A stretch of 64,000 nucleotides of DNA. Source: Acanthosepion esculentum. Lineage: Eukaryota; Mollusca; Cephalopoda; Sepiida; Sepiidae. The number at the start of each line of letters is the position of its first letter. Position 1 is the stretch's first letter. The notes beneath the pieces are model-generated. The model was not told the DNA's origin. It worked only from the letters and a program-made list of their open reading frames with translations, and ran no database searches. Where the stretch lies: NCBI GenBank assembly GCA_964036315.1, contig OZ038496.1:19517185-19581184 (forward strand), read 5' to 3'. Made by a program: the position numbers and the translations under genes. This document shows, in pieces, positions 1-10,425 of the stretch.

Positions 1-339
1 TTGTACTAGTTTTAAGCTCAGAAGGGCATAAAAAGAATCCTGATCGACGTATAAACACATCTTTAGCTGGTTTTTGAACATTATGTTTTGGATGCATTTA
101 TTCATCTGTGTCTGAAAAGGACACTTCCAGTAAAAATGTATATACATTGGGAAGTGGTTAATGCCATGAAGAACACAACAGGAAAACATTCCATGCTAGA
201 TTATTCAGAAAACTACAATATGTTAATTTGCATCCAAAAAAAACAGTTCCCTTTTAATGATATCATTACACAAGATTATCGTTTCATATGTAGCTCTGAT
301 TCTGACTATACTGTTGTTACTAAAACATTTTGAATCACT
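1..339. other. unassigned AT-rich sequence
   Basis: I see no gene or recognisable repeat here. An 81-codon open frame at 88-333 (+) has no recognisable motif and is the length expected by chance in this composition. Confidence 0.5.
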
Positions 340-605
340 CTTCTAAAATCTTGCCTATCATCCAGTTCATATTCGTCCCTGATTTTTTGAAGAGGAGTAG
401 AGGTTTATCCCTTGCTTCCTGTTTAGGATTGGGTTTTTGGTTCCTTCAACTCTGTACTTCTGACGTCTCTGTCTGAAATCAGAAATCTTATTTAGTAATT
501 ATTATTATTATTTTCCTCTCCTAATAGGAGTAGATAGATTTACCTATCATCCAGTTCACATTTCTCTCAGCTCTCTTGAATAAGAGTAGAAATTTGCAAG
601 TAATA
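340..605 (+). repeat. repeat A, two tandem copies
   Basis: Two tandem units of an unclassified family of roughly 180 bp. Each carries a block reading like 'ATCCAGTTCA' followed by 'AGAGGTTTATCCCTTG' and 'CTTCTGACGTCTCT'; the second unit is shorter. The same family recurs, usually in pairs, at 23185-23505 and 57540-57895 on this strand, and on the opposite strand at 9820-10040 and 25250-25405. No protein similarity was recognised. Confidence 0.75.
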
Positions 606-639
606 TAACAGTTATCATTAAAAAAAAAAGTTAAATTGA

Positions 640-812
640 CAAAGTGAGTTCAAATTCCAGACAATTCTTGTCAGCATTAAATAACCGATTGAGGTTAATA
701 TGCCACAAAACAAAACAAACCAAACTATATTTTTGAAAAGAAAAGGAAATTTTGTCAGCATTAAATAACCCATTGTGGTTGATAAGCTGTAAAACAAACC
801 AAACCAAACTTT
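640..812 (+). repeat. repeat B, two tandem copies
   Basis: Two copies, about 84 bp apart, of a motif reading 'CAGCATTAAATAACC' followed by 'GTTGATATGCC' and an A-rich CAAAACAAACCAAAC tail. Related copies lie at 40755-40985 (+) and 26340-26415 (-). The element behind it was not identified. Confidence 0.7.
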
Positions 813-1139
813 GTTACAACACAGTTTTCCCCAAATCTGTTTGTCTTTGAAATTTTTCTTCAAAAGTTATTTGTATGTATTTTAGTATGTTTTACAACTA
901 AAATGTTTTCTGTATCTGTATATTAAAACAACTGTACAGTAATATGCAATATTTGCCTTAAACCTTATGAACATAAAAATGAGAAACAAAACAATGCGTA
1001 GAGTGATGATACAAATGGTATCAAATGTAAAGAAACCATAAAAATTACAAAAATACAATAATGGATAAAGAAAAATTGCAAAATTATTTACAGGCCGATT
1101 TACAAACAGATTGATCTGCAACCGACAAGTCATAACCAG
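813..1139. other. unassigned AT-rich sequence
   Basis: Nothing recognised. A short open frame at 882-1133 (-) is low-complexity and unsupported. Confidence 0.4.
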
Positions 1140-1725
1140 TTAGGGTCATTAGTTGATGTCTGATGACCTGCATCTTTACAAGAGTCAGATGAGGCCCAAC
1201 ATGGAGTATTGCTACCATATCTGAACTAGAGCTGCCCAATCTTCACTTTCCAGCCTTGACAGAGTTCAAAAGTATTTACACAGCCTTGAGAGTGATGAAT
1301 AATTTTCCACTCTACAAACCCTTTCCCATAGGCAAAACGTTCCTAGTATCACCCTACTCTGTTACCATTTTCATAGCAGATGTCCAAAACAAGCTACATT
1401 CCATAGTTCCACCAGTTCAGATCTTCACAGCTAGAACCTGCTATGCCACATACACAGGGTCAACTCATCCTCATTTCCTCCATATTCCCTCAGTAAAAAG
1501 AAAATTCCACTCAGACAACTTCTTCCCCAGAACTGTTACTTTGCAAAAACCACTTCCCGAAAGAATGATCCCCTGATCACTATAATCTTAATCTCTTCAC
1601 GTCTAGGGTCTATTGTTATCTATTCTACATATCGTCATAATATGCAACTCCTTTTTTACTCATTCAGTAACTCTCTATCTTGAGTGGTTCTTGGGTCTTA
1701 TATTGAGTGAACAATCACGTAAAAA
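1140..1725 (+). pseudogene. LINE-C 3' end, non-LTR retrotransposon remnant
   Basis: The translation, with frameshifts, has the typical tail of a jockey/CR1-type reverse transcriptase protein: RPNMEYC near 1189, LDRVQK-like residues near 1255, then FHSDNFFPRTVTL near 1510, ERMIPDHYNLNLF near 1555 and a 3' UTR ending around 1725 with 'TTGGGTCTTATATTGAGTGAAC'-type sequence. In intact relatives this segment follows the RT domain. An open frame of 106 codons (1256-1576) survives but has no start of its own. The RT palm is absent, so the copy is 5'-truncated and dead. Related copies: 6820-7195, 16778-16950, 17215-17360, 23505-23657 and 57895-58040. The clade is uncertain. Confidence 0.75.
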
Positions 1726-2037
1726 GACATAATCTCTGCTTTTTACTATTTTTTTTTTACTATTGATAATTATGTCTTAATCCAGCTGATTTTATAACCA
1801 ACCGACCCATTCCAGCATCATTCGATTGGCTGTCATCACAAGCCCTTCAAAGATTCCCATAAACCCAATGTCTCTTGGCTTCATTCTTGAAGAACGCAGA
1901 CATAGTTGCTGGTACAGTGCTCACAAAATAACTTCAGAAACATGCAGAGTTTTGGGGGCGGGAGTTGATTTTATAGTGACTAAGCTCAGTTGAGAGAGAC
2001 ACAGAAGAATCGGGGCTTGGAAACATCAAGCTGTGAT
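1726..2037. other. unassigned sequence
   Basis: Moderately complex sequence with no ORF or repeat match inside the window. Confidence 0.4.
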
Positions 2038-2175
2038 AGGGGACCTCAACGTGGTGTAATGGTTAGCAAGCTTGTCTCGCTAGAACAATTACAACTGAGT
2101 AGTGAGTTCAGTCCTCACGGGGTGCCCCATACATTCAGCCTTGTGCCCCATCTAAGCTATGCTTAGAAAAGCCCC
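2038..2175 (+). repeat. SINE-M, tRNA-derived
   Basis: A tRNA-like head with an A-box-like 'GTGTAATGGTTAGCAAGC' and a B-box-like 'GAGTTCAGTCCTCAC', followed by a tail reading 'GCCTTGTGCCCCAT'. A second, cleaner copy is at 49140-49260, and degraded ones lie at 52135-52215 and 52565-52670. The head is interrupted by a few extra bases after 'CTCGCTAGAAC', so this is not a tRNA gene. Confidence 0.75.
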
Positions 2176-2589
2176 ATCAAGCTGTGATATAAAAACATGG
2201 TTGAAAATCAAGGGGAGATTATCAGCGTTGACAGTATTTTTTTAGGTTCCAGTCCATTTAAATGATACAATAAAATGGGAAATTAGTTATAAAGATGTTT
2301 GTTTTTTTTAAAAAGTGTTTTCAGAGAGACTGCAGGGTTTGAATGGAGGCTCTGGAAAAATATTTATTTAATTGTTTTACATGACAGGAAGTCAAATTTT
2401 GTTCTTAGTATTAACTATTGTTTTTAGAAATTGTAGCTTATTGTTCCAAATCAGAGATGAAAAACACAACATGTTGCCAAAACTTAACACTGAAAAGACT
2501 CATTTAATTTTCTTGCATTTTGTACATTCATTTTGTTTTTCTTTTACTTAACTAGTTCAAGTTATCCATCTCTCTCTGATTTATATATA
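2176..2589. other. unassigned AT-rich sequence
   Basis: No gene or repeat recognised. Confidence 0.4.
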
Positions 2590-2776
2590 TATATGGGCAT
2601 TGAGGTCAACAGCGAGCAGCGATAGTCTGCTTCATGCTTAAACATAATCTTCAGGCCTGAAGATTGAATTTAAGATATTTAAGACCTCAATGTCCACTTT
2701 TATATTTAAATATGCTCTATTCTTGATATTGAGCACTTTAACTAATAAATATATCATACCTTAAAATTATATTTTA

Positions 2777-2820
<44 letters not shown>
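2590..2820. mobile_element. Penelope-like terminal sequences in inverted arrangement plus (TA)n
   Basis: Two oppositely oriented copies of a terminal sequence meet at a perfect 20-bp palindrome, AATCTTCAGGCCTGAAGATT (2646-2665). The right arm ('TGTCCACTTTTATATTTA' ... 'TTGATATTGAGCACTTTA') matches the reverse complement of 4130-4200. Both copies run into a TA tract; the right one spans 2780-2820. The left arm carries 'GCATGAAGCAGACTATCGC', close to 'GCATGAAACAGACTGTCGC' in the second copy. Assignment to PLEs rests on the CTGA...hairpin...GAAA motif shared with the GIY-YIG-bearing remnant at 9020-9546. Confidence 0.55.
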
Positions 2821-2821
<1 letters not shown>

Positions 2822-3070
2822 CAAATGTATTAAGTCCAACAATTATTTAATATGTTTGCTCTTTATACATTATTTTTAATAGATACAAGAATTGAACTTG
2901 GAACACTTAATGGGAACCATCATTTGTCTTAAGTTATTGTGCAATTCACATAAACCTCAATAACTCGAATTTGCTTTGAACAATTTTTAGCAAAAGCTTG
3001 GATTAAATTTTTAGGTTAGTTTCAACATGTTTCATTAAAGCTATTACTTCAGACGGACTGCAAATTTCAT
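2821..3070. other. unassigned AT-rich sequence
   Basis: No features recognised. Confidence 0.4.
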
Positions 3071-3625
3071 GGCTTTTCTGTAGGAATTATGTTTTCTTTC
3101 TTTTTCTCACTGAAATCAAACAGCATCTCTAATGTCTTTTCCATCTTCCCCTACTCCCCGATCAAAATGGAACAGTTTATTATTTATGAGGTATTGGCAA
3201 AGCATTCCCTTCTTTCTTTCTTTCTTTCTTTCTTGAAAACCAAGTAGTATCTCTGCTATGCCCTTTCCATCTTTCCAGATGATCAAAATGGAATAGTCCA
3301 TTATTTGTGACGGTATTGGCAGGGTGTAACGTACATGCTAGCAACCGAACTAAGGGAAGTCAAGCAGACTTATAATAAGACACGTACGCATATTGTGGCG
3401 AAGGAACCACCTTTTAGTTAGGCATGCCATAAGCATTTCGGTCACATAGGTACTTAAAGTAAGGCAAGACTCAATTACCCTTTTAAGTAACGTATATCGG
3501 ACTTTTTGGTGCCTATATTTGCTAGCATATTTTCATTCCTGAAGCATAAACAAAATAATTTAAGCAATTATATGATTTTTAAAAAATCATATTCTTCCTG
3601 CTTGCTAAATAAACAGGGATATCTA
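3071..3625. repeat. repeat F with an internal direct duplication
   Basis: A roughly 80-bp block ('ATCAAAATGGAA', 'TTATTATTTATGAGGTATTGGC') occurs at about 3120-3200 and again at 3244-3322, separated by a (CTTT)n tract at 3206-3235. The reverse complement of the same family lies at 26150-26320, and similarity continues past the block ('TGTAACGTACATGCTAGCAA'). No coding content; the 61-codon open frame (3116-3301, -) is formed by the duplication. Confidence 0.6.
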
Positions 3626-3825
3626 CTCAAACACTTATGGTATACATCGTAGACCCACTAAAAATAATGTCAAAATTGAGAAAAATCCATTGAATTATTT
3701 TGTTTTTGCTTTGAGAACAACAATATAGGTTGACAGATATAGACTCTGAAAAGTCCAAATATTAATTACATTTACCAACCTGAATGTTCAAGAAATTATG
3801 AAAACAGTAATTTGGACTTTGCTAA

Positions 3826-3930
3826 CCAGATGCTTCTCTGTAGTTAAATGGTACAGCACATTAGATGAAATGACAGTTTGCATCTAGATATACAGGTTTG
3901 ATTCCTGTCAGAGAGTGCATATTTATCTAC
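3826..3930 (+). repeat. degraded tRNA-like SINE
   Basis: 'GTAGTTAAATGGTACAGCAC' resembles a tRNA A-box region and 'CAGGTTTGATTCCTGTCAG' a T-arm/B-box, separated by about 40 bp. There is no cloverleaf continuity and no second copy in the window, so a diverged tRNA-derived SINE or pseudogene is the best reading. Confidence 0.45.
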
Positions 3931-4046
3931 AAACTTTCTCTAATAATGTTTAATTAAAAACAGAGCATTTACATAAATAAATTGTATCTATAAAAATAAC
4001 ATATAAACATAAAATATATTAAATAATTGGCAGACTTAATCCATTT

Positions 4047-4049
<3 letters not shown>

Positions 4050-4105
<56 letters not shown>

Positions 4106-4566
4106 GAAATATAGTCTTAAAGTGTGCTATATTTATGGGATAAAGTGCTCAATATCAGAGATAGAGCGTGTGTAAATATAAAAATGGACATGGAAGTCAG
4201 CACTTAGAGGCGACAGTCTGTTTCATGCTAGTGCAATTGTCAGGCGACTAGTGCTGTTATTTTTCTCGGCTATTTATATAAGGGTCAGTGGTGCATTATA
4301 GGTAGTCTATTTTGGCGGTTACTTTTACCGGAAGTCACTTATTTGTTTATTTATTTATGTCAAATTATTTTGCTTGTTTTTTTGTTTGTTTTTTATTTTT
4401 ATTTTTTATCTTATATATTTATTTTTTTATTTTTTTATTTTGATCGGTGTTTTTGTTTAACGTAGTAAAAATTTGTTTATATAGCTTATTGTTGGTAGTC
4501 TATAATGGCCGTCATTTACCGGAAGTCGCTTGTTCGCTTATTTATTTGGGTCAAATTTTTTTGCTT
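4050..4566 (-). mobile_element. Penelope-like element 3' terminal/UTR region
   Basis: Read on the minus strand, it contains two copies of a block with 'ACTTCCGGTAAA' and 'GACTACC' (about 4493-4566 and 4300-4377), then 'CCTGACAATTGC' ... 'GCATGAAACAGACTGTCGC' (about 4255-4205), then 'TTGATATTGAGCACTTTATC' and a terminal (TA)n tract at 4050-4102. The CTGA-stem-loop-GAAAC pattern is shared with other Penelope-like termini in this window. No ORF is present. Confidence 0.5.
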
Positions 4567-4879
4567 ATATATATATATACATACACACATGTGTGTGGAT
4601 GTTGTGTCTATAGTTATGCTCATTTTGTGTAGCTTGTGAGATAAGAGTCTTTATCTTTCCAGCTATCTCACTTTTGTTTATTTCTAAAAAGTAAAACTAA
4701 ATATTAGTTTAGGAGTGTTTTATCTGAATGGAAGGAAAGTTCTTGTGGTTTCTGAAGTGATTTCATTATTTAGAAACTGCAAAAGTTTTCTTTCCAACCA
4801 GATAATTTCATACTATTATTAGTAGTTACATTTCAAATTAATATGGAAAGCAACACATAACCTACCTATCAAGTTTGAG
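4567..4879. other. unassigned AT-rich sequence with short TA/CA tracts
   Basis: A short (TA)n tract near 4566 leads into 'ACATACACACATGTGTGTGG'. No gene recognised. Confidence 0.4.
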
Positions 4880-5030
4880 TAACTTAATGGCAGAACAGAG
4901 TTTATGAGTGATAAAAAAGACAAAATTTATTCAGAGCTACAAAGGACAAGAAGTTGTGGAGAGTCATGATCGTCAACGTCCTGAAGGAACACGGTATATA
5001 GAAGAATATAGATGACAAAATAATATTTGA
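4880..5030 (+). pseudogene. RTE-type non-LTR element, 3' end only
   Basis: Encodes the far C-terminal stretch of this family, here from 'GGCAGAACAGAG' (MAEQ-like) through 'TACAAAGGACAAGAAGTTGTGGAGAG' (ATKDRKLWR-like) to the 3' UTR with 'CGTCCTGAAGGAACACGG'. No catalytic domain is present. This is the most frequent repeat end in the window. Confidence 0.7.
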
Positions 5031-5500
5031 ATGTAAAGCTCTTTTGCAGGAAAGAGCATTGACCTGCTGTGACAAATAGCAAACCATAAGAATATTACCT
5101 TTTTACCATCAAAACAAAGAATCAATATTGCTCTCATCAAAATAAAAAAAGAACAAAGAATGAATAAAAACAAGAGCTGAAAACCTGGAAGATATTTTAT
5201 GTCTGTCATGGATGAGAAAATTTATAAAAAAGAAGAAAATTGATGGTGTTTTAAAATATGTCTACTTTTTATTCTTTGTTTTCTTATGCTTACTTTCTTT
5301 CAGTCAAAATATTATGGATGTGTTTTTAAAATTCATTCAAATAATACATCGTTGTTTCTGTGAAACTTAACAAAATGAAAGCTTCTTCTTATATTTACAA
5401 ATTTGTCTTTGAATTTTGTTTCAATTTATTTGTTTGTTTTTTTGTGCATATGTGAATATGTGTGTTTGTCAGATAGTTATTTTTTGCTTCAGATAAATAA
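5031..5500. other. unassigned AT-rich sequence
   Basis: No features recognised; short minus-strand open frames here are low complexity. Confidence 0.4.
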
Positions 5501-5940
5501 ACTAAACAGGACCATGTTTTGGTTTTGTCTTGCCGAGGCAAAAACTGGGGAAGTTTTGACATGAAAATGAAGGAAAAACTGAGCAACAACTTCAGTTTGA
5601 AGACAGTCATATTTTTTTTCTTTTGCTTTCTCTTGGTCTTTTTTGTCGTTCCAAAAAATGTACATAGGAAAATTTTGTTAGAAACAAAGAAGATAGTGCT
5701 GAATTGCTATGTAATATCAATCTTTCAATATGGAAGTGAACACTGGACAGTTTCCTCACAGATGAAGAGGAGACTTCAGACAACAGAGAATTGGTTCTAC
5801 TGAAGGATGCTGGGATTACTATGCACAAAACATAATCACGAAAAAGAATCTGAAGAGAGCCATGATCCTTTACATCTTGAAAGTAAAAAGACATGGCATT
5901 TAAGAAAAAAATTAATTGAATGGAACAAAGCATCTTTTTC
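5501..5940 (+). pseudogene. RTE-type non-LTR element fragment
   Basis: About 5690-5810 (+) translates as a diverged copy of the region after the RT palm: LLETKKIVLNCYVIS, then YGSEHWTVSSQMKRRL near 5730 and NWFY, with an in-frame stop just before RRML. It then jumps to the 3' tail ('GAGAGCCATGATCC') near 5855. The 94-codon open frame at 5519-5803 includes this segment. Two deletions separate the conserved blocks, so the copy is inactive. Confidence 0.75.
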
Positions 5941-6020
5941 TATGTGATGTGTTATTTCAGTATGTGGACAATCATGGCTCTTCACAATTTCCTATCTTTT
6001 GTCGCTCTCAGCAGTGTTTG
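5941..6020 (-). repeat. RTE 3' tail fragment
   Basis: The reverse complement carries 'GAAATTGTGAAGAGCCATGA', the common RTE tail, in the opposite orientation to the adjacent fragment. Confidence 0.6.
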
Positions 6021-6819
6021 TAGTGGTGTGGGGCTTAGGGGTTAAAATGAACAGTTGATTTATGTACGCCAAGAAGATTAAAGATGATAATGACGAGGGA
6101 ACACATGAGTAATTTTAAGAAAACAAGATAAGGAATTTATTCACAAATTGATACATTTGTCAGTAGCTTGTTCCAGGAAAATAAATCAGAATTCTTCAAG
6201 TTCGTAGTTTTAACATATTGTCATGAAGAGGAAATGTTCATACAACATTAAATTGTTTGACACAAAATAATATTAAAAAATGCATACGACAAAGGTAAGA
6301 GAGTTTGTTTGCAAACCAAAGAGATATATAGTTTGAATACATTCAAAAGTAGACATAGAATGATTCTGGGATTGTTGAGAGAAAATACTTTGAAGTGTTG
6401 CATGCTGTTTAGAGACCAATAATATAATTGGTGAGTAATTTTACCCTGGCAAAAACTTGAACTCTGATCATAAGGAACTAAAACAAAACCTTTCGTATGA
6501 CTTCAGACACTCTTCTCAAGTTAATGTTTCTCCTCATTTTATATAACTTGACTGACCAGCTAATTTCTGTAGAAACAAGGTTTTCATTGGTCCAAAAACA
6601 ATTTCACATAAGCTTGTGGATTTCTTTCCTTTTTTTCCTCAGTCCTCTGTATTTGAAAGGAATGGATGAAGTGTTTTTTTATTTGTTCACATTAACTACA
6701 CATTTACACAAGTTTTTTAAGTAGGTTACTTATTGTTACCCACTTCTCTGTGGCCTTGTGGGGAATGAATTGTATTCCATCATACAGCCACCTGCCCAGA
6801 GATGAAACATGAATCTTTG
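6021..6819. other. unassigned sequence
   Basis: No gene or repeat recognised. The 75-codon open frame at 6497-6724 is hydrophobic and low complexity. Confidence 0.4.
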
Positions 6820-7195
6820 ACTACTTCATTGTTATTTCCATGGAAAGTGTTCAGATCAACTACATTCCCGAATTCTACCAGTTCTAACCTTCACCATTAA
6901 AACCCATCCTGCCACTCATATTGTAGCGAACCATCTAGATTCTCTTTGAATTCTATTGGTGAGATATAAGTTCCACTTGAATAGCTTCTTCTCATGAGCC
7001 GCTGCTTTGTGGAACTGACTTCCAAGAGGATGCTTCCTCGATTACTACAATCTTAAATGGTTCATGTCTACGACTAACTATTATATTCCCCACATTTCAC
7101 CATAAACTATGCCTCTTACCTGCTACTCTATAACCCTCTACTTGGTTCTTGGATCTTGTATAGAGTGGACAGTATTATAAAGAAAGTAAGGAAAG
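6820..7195 (+). pseudogene. LINE-C 3' end
   Basis: Translates, with stops, as the C-terminal tail of the LINE-C protein: YFHGK near 6835, YKFHLNSFFS near 6967, ALWN near 7007, then 'AGTATAGAGTGGAC'-type 3' UTR sequence near 7155. Severely 5'-truncated. Confidence 0.75.
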
Positions 7196-7254
7196 TTAAA
7201 AACCTAGCATAGTATTTTTGTCCTTTTTCTTCATCCATTAGTCCATACTATGTC

Positions 7255-7690
7255 AGAGCAATAAAGAATCTGCAATGTTATTGGTCCTGACCTGGCATCT
7301 CTGCTTCACTTTCCCATTGCCATAATGTAGCTTCCCTGTATCTTTTCTATAAATACTTTCATGGTAATTGTTCCGATACACTTTCCTCTATGGTACCTAG
7401 ACTTTAATGAATTAGATTGTCAACAAGGATGCAACCGTAAGTTCTATGCTAACAGTTTCTTCTCTTGCACTTCTCACTGGTAGAACACTCTTCCGGCTTC
7501 TTTCTTTCCAGCCAATTTTGATCTTCAAAAAAAAAAATGCCAATCATTAACTACTGTCTTTTTTATTCCTCTTTTATTTTCTTGCCCCTTAATAATCTCT
7601 TTCTTTTTCTTATTCTTTCACATTCAGTAACCGTTGTGTCCTAGTGGCTTTATTGCTTTCCTTCGGATGAAAAGATTAAAACTTAAAATT
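7255..7690 (+). pseudogene. LINE-D 3' end
   Basis: Matches LINE-D copies at 15060-16400 (-), 39590-39960 (-) and 41100-41960 (+). Conserved landmarks are 'GGTCCTGACCTGGCATCT' near 7283 (DLASR-like), the FHGNCS-like block near 7360, the ANSFFSC-like block near 7450 and FPANFDLQKFKC near 7507. Several stops and frameshifts; the RT domain is missing. Confidence 0.75.
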
Positions 7691-8563
7691 CCCTGTGTTT
7701 GCTTAATACAAAAAGATTTCAAGCATTTCTTGGTAGAACATTAAACAGAATTACATTCAAGACTGCATGAAGATATAGTTAAATAACTATTTTGGTCCAT
7801 TTTGTTTTAAAGGGTTTCACAAAGTGTTCTGCCTGAGCACCAAGGATTCATTTCCAGGCAACACTTCCTGATAGTATTTGAAGGAGACAATCAGGCTATT
7901 CCCTGGAGCCTATTTTAATAACAAGACATTTTAAGGTTTTTTAAGTTTCCTTGTTAAAATAATCTCATTACATTGCATATCTCAAGGGAATATCAAAACA
8001 AGAATTATAGATGAAAGTGCTTCATTTAATTTCACTTAATCTAAAACACATCCTATAGCTGTTACCACTTTAGTTTTCAAGTGTTATAAACTGAAATGCC
8101 TGGGTAATTGTACCTGAACATTCGGGTCATTGACACACCAAAGTCACCTTTAAAGGAACACACCTTAGAGACCTGATTGCTTGCTCAGCTTAAACAACTC
8201 TACAAGAAGTTTGAGAGCAGCTATTTTCCTCCCAGGACATTTTTATTGAACAATTTTTTTATCCAACATCTTTTTTATGGAAATGACTTTTTTTGACTAC
8301 TTTGCAGCAAAACAATTTTTGTCAGAGAAATGTTTTCGATTTTTTTTTAATCAATACTTTTTATTTTTTTATTTCGTCTATCTTTCCTTCATATTTTTTA
8401 AAAATTTTATTCAAAATTTTTTTTTTTTAAATATTATTTATGAAAAGATATCTGTAAATTATGCATTTTCTTAAAAATTATTTTTTTTAAGAATTTTTCC
8501 CAGTTTTTTTGTGGGTCTATCTATATTTATCTAATTTATGTGTAATTTGAATATATACACTAC

Positions 8564-8564
<1 letters not shown>
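7691..8564. other. unassigned sequence, T-rich at right
   Basis: 7740-8260 is of ordinary complexity with no recognised match. 8265-8530 is extremely T-rich, so the 65-codon open frame there (8277-8474) is compositional. Confidence 0.4.
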
Positions 8565-8594
<30 letters not shown>

Positions 8595-8607
8595 ATATAT
8601 ATATATA

Positions 8608-8646
<39 letters not shown>
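8565..8646. repeat. compound microsatellite (TATC)n(TA)n(GT)n
   Basis: Three consecutive simple-sequence tracts with a short interruption. Confidence 0.9.
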
Positions 8647-8650
<4 letters not shown>

Positions 8651-8826
8651 GTGCACGAGACATTTCATGGAATAGCCACACATCTCTCCATCTCAATTTC
8701 ACTTTTGAAAATCATAAAACTGTGAAACCGGTAATGTTACTCTAAGTAAATATTCTTTAAGACTCCAGTTGCATTTTCAGTTACTATTTCATACATATTT
8801 TTATCCATGTGGGATATATAATTAAA

Positions 8827-8827
8827 C

Positions 8828-8870
<43 letters not shown>
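8827..8870. repeat. (TA)n microsatellite
   Basis: Pure TA repeat. Confidence 0.9.
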
Positions 8871-8873
<3 letters not shown>

Positions 8874-9019
8874 GTATTTAGGCAGCAATCCTTCTTTGAA
8901 GCACATTTCATTAAAAACGACTGACAAAGTGCTTTTATTTAGTTTTTTATATAATTTCTCGTGCGATCTAATAAAGTTTTTCTTTTCAGAGGATAAATTA
9001 TATAAAAATTGAACGAATG

Positions 9020-9480
9020 TTTTTTTTTATCCGAGCGCTTTCGGCTATACATTTAGCCATTATCAAGGATTATATTTCAACTGTTAGAATTAGAAATAGT
9101 TTGTTATGTGTATGTTTTATAAAGTGATTCATTTTTTTGTTTCAAAACACGGTCAAGATATTATGTCCATGTTCAAAGTTAATATTATTAAGTGTTGGTT
9201 TGTTTATTTTTATTAGTAAGGCTTCCATTATTTTTAGCCTTTTTTTGCAAGTGGATGATGCTATTATATTAGTGTTGTCGACAAGTATATTCCGAATAGT
9301 GTCCGGTAGGTCTCCACGAATATTTAAATGAGATCTAATTGAGCTATTGTCAGAAAGGTGTAGAGTTAATCTGCATGTTAAACGATTTGTAGCGTGGCCT
9401 ATATAATTATTTACGAAAGTTGATTCTTGAGGAATACAATTCCTTAATGGACATTTGAATTCGTAAATTCGTAAATAATT
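9020..9480 (-). pseudogene. Penelope-like element: GIY-YIG endonuclease end and 3' terminus
   Basis: The minus-strand open frame ending at 9142 reads as the C-terminal nuclease of a Penelope-like retroelement. FVNNYIGHATNRLTCRL (about 9425-9370) fits the GIY-YIG pattern with the first motif worn down. LTLHLSDNSSIRSHL follows, and the end of the frame has RLKIMEALLIKINKP and LNNINFE. In intact elements this domain follows the reverse transcriptase and nicks the target DNA. About 110 codons remain without a stop. Upstream the frame runs into a (TA)n tract, so the RT is lost. Downstream, 9075-9028 carries CTTGATAATGGC ... GCCGAAAGCGCTCGG, the hairpin motif typical of these termini. Confidence 0.75.
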
Positions 9481-9481
9481 C

Positions 9482-9483
<2 letters not shown>

Positions 9484-9516
<33 letters not shown>
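9484..9516. repeat. (TA)n microsatellite
   Basis: TA tract at the truncation point of the Penelope-like remnant. Confidence 0.85.
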
Positions 9517-9518
<2 letters not shown>

Positions 9519-9544
9519 ATATTGTATATTGGTTATAATTGTGC

Positions 9545-9670
9545 ATGTAGTGTAGCAGTTATCAATGCTGAAAGTGGAATTTGCAAGTTGTTGGTTTCAC
9601 ATCGCACTATTACCATTAGCAAAGGCATGAATCTATCTCTTCTAACTGCAGGGAAAATTGTTAAGTAAAA
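9545..9670 (+). repeat. degraded tRNA-like SINE
   Basis: 'GTAGTGTAGCAGTTATCAAT' resembles an A-box region, and 'GTTGGTTTCACATCGC' a B-box. A SINE-I/J-like body with 'GGCATGAATCTATCTCTTCT' follows. Strongly diverged. Confidence 0.45.
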
Positions 9671-9699
9671 ATGGATAAAATAAGCTTAATGAGGTTTTT

Positions 9700-9810
9700 T
9701 ATGTTACAAAGAAGACTGTTAGCAATTTTTTTAAATCATTTCATCCCAAGAAAGACAATAATGCCACTAAGATGTGAGGGGTTACTGGAAATGAAAGAAA
9801 ATGAAAAGAT
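9700..9810 (-). repeat. LINE-D 3' UTR fragment
   Basis: The reverse complement matches the LINE-D tail ('ACATCTTAGTGGCATTATTG'). Confidence 0.55.
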
Positions 9811-9819
9811 TTTCAAAAG

Positions 9820-10040
9820 AATTGGGACCCAATCCTAAATAGGAAGCAAGGAATAAACCTTTCCTCTTTTCAAAAGACTGGGGAGGAGTGTGAACCAGAC
9901 AATAGATGAACCTATGTACTTCTATTGAGGAAAAATAAAATAAAATAAAAAATAAATAATAAATAAAATTTCAGAGTTTAGGCAGAGATATTAGTATAGA
10001 GTTGAAGTAGAGTATAAACTTTAGCAGGGACTGGAAACTC
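9820..10040 (-). repeat. repeat A
   Basis: The reverse complement matches the repeat A units at 340-605, including 'AGAGGTTTATCCCTTG'-like and 'CCTAAACAGG'-like blocks. Confidence 0.65.
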
Positions 10041-10199
10041 AGTGCTATGTGTTGGAAATGTAACCAACACATGATATGTAAAGTAAGTATTTCAAGAAAA
10101 AGAGATTAAAAACTTCAACCAGGTATCATTTAACTTAAGATATTTATCTAAAATGTATATGTTTCAATTAAAGAAAATTTCGTCTGATGAAAATTCATT

Positions 10200-10425
10200 T
10201 CAATGAAACGTCATAATCTACTACCTCAAATTAGACTTCTTTCTGATTCACTCCACATCAAAACCTCTCAGCTGGAAGTGAATGCTATGAAAGCAAAATT
10301 AAAGGTAAAAAAGTCACTGTCTGCACAGATGTTAAAATTTAAATCACGGATGTTGCCGCTAAAACAATTTAATGATGAAAATAATGCTGAGTCATGTATC
10401 CATCCTAAAAGGACTTGTGACAGTG
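10200..10425 (+). other. open frame of coding-like composition, truncated by a SINE
   Basis: An 82-codon open frame starts at 10203. Its first 75 codons have mixed, non-repetitive composition (QIRLLSDSLHIKTSQLEV near the start, SCIHPKRTCD near the end). The final codons are supplied by the SINE-I head that begins at about 10425. I recognise no family. It could be an exon relic, a processed pseudogene piece or chance. Confidence 0.2.

Noticed and set aside
3326..3615. Solo LTR starting TGTAACG
   Set aside because: The sequence on both sides continues the repeat F alignment with 26150-26320, and no clean TG...CA ends with duplication were found.
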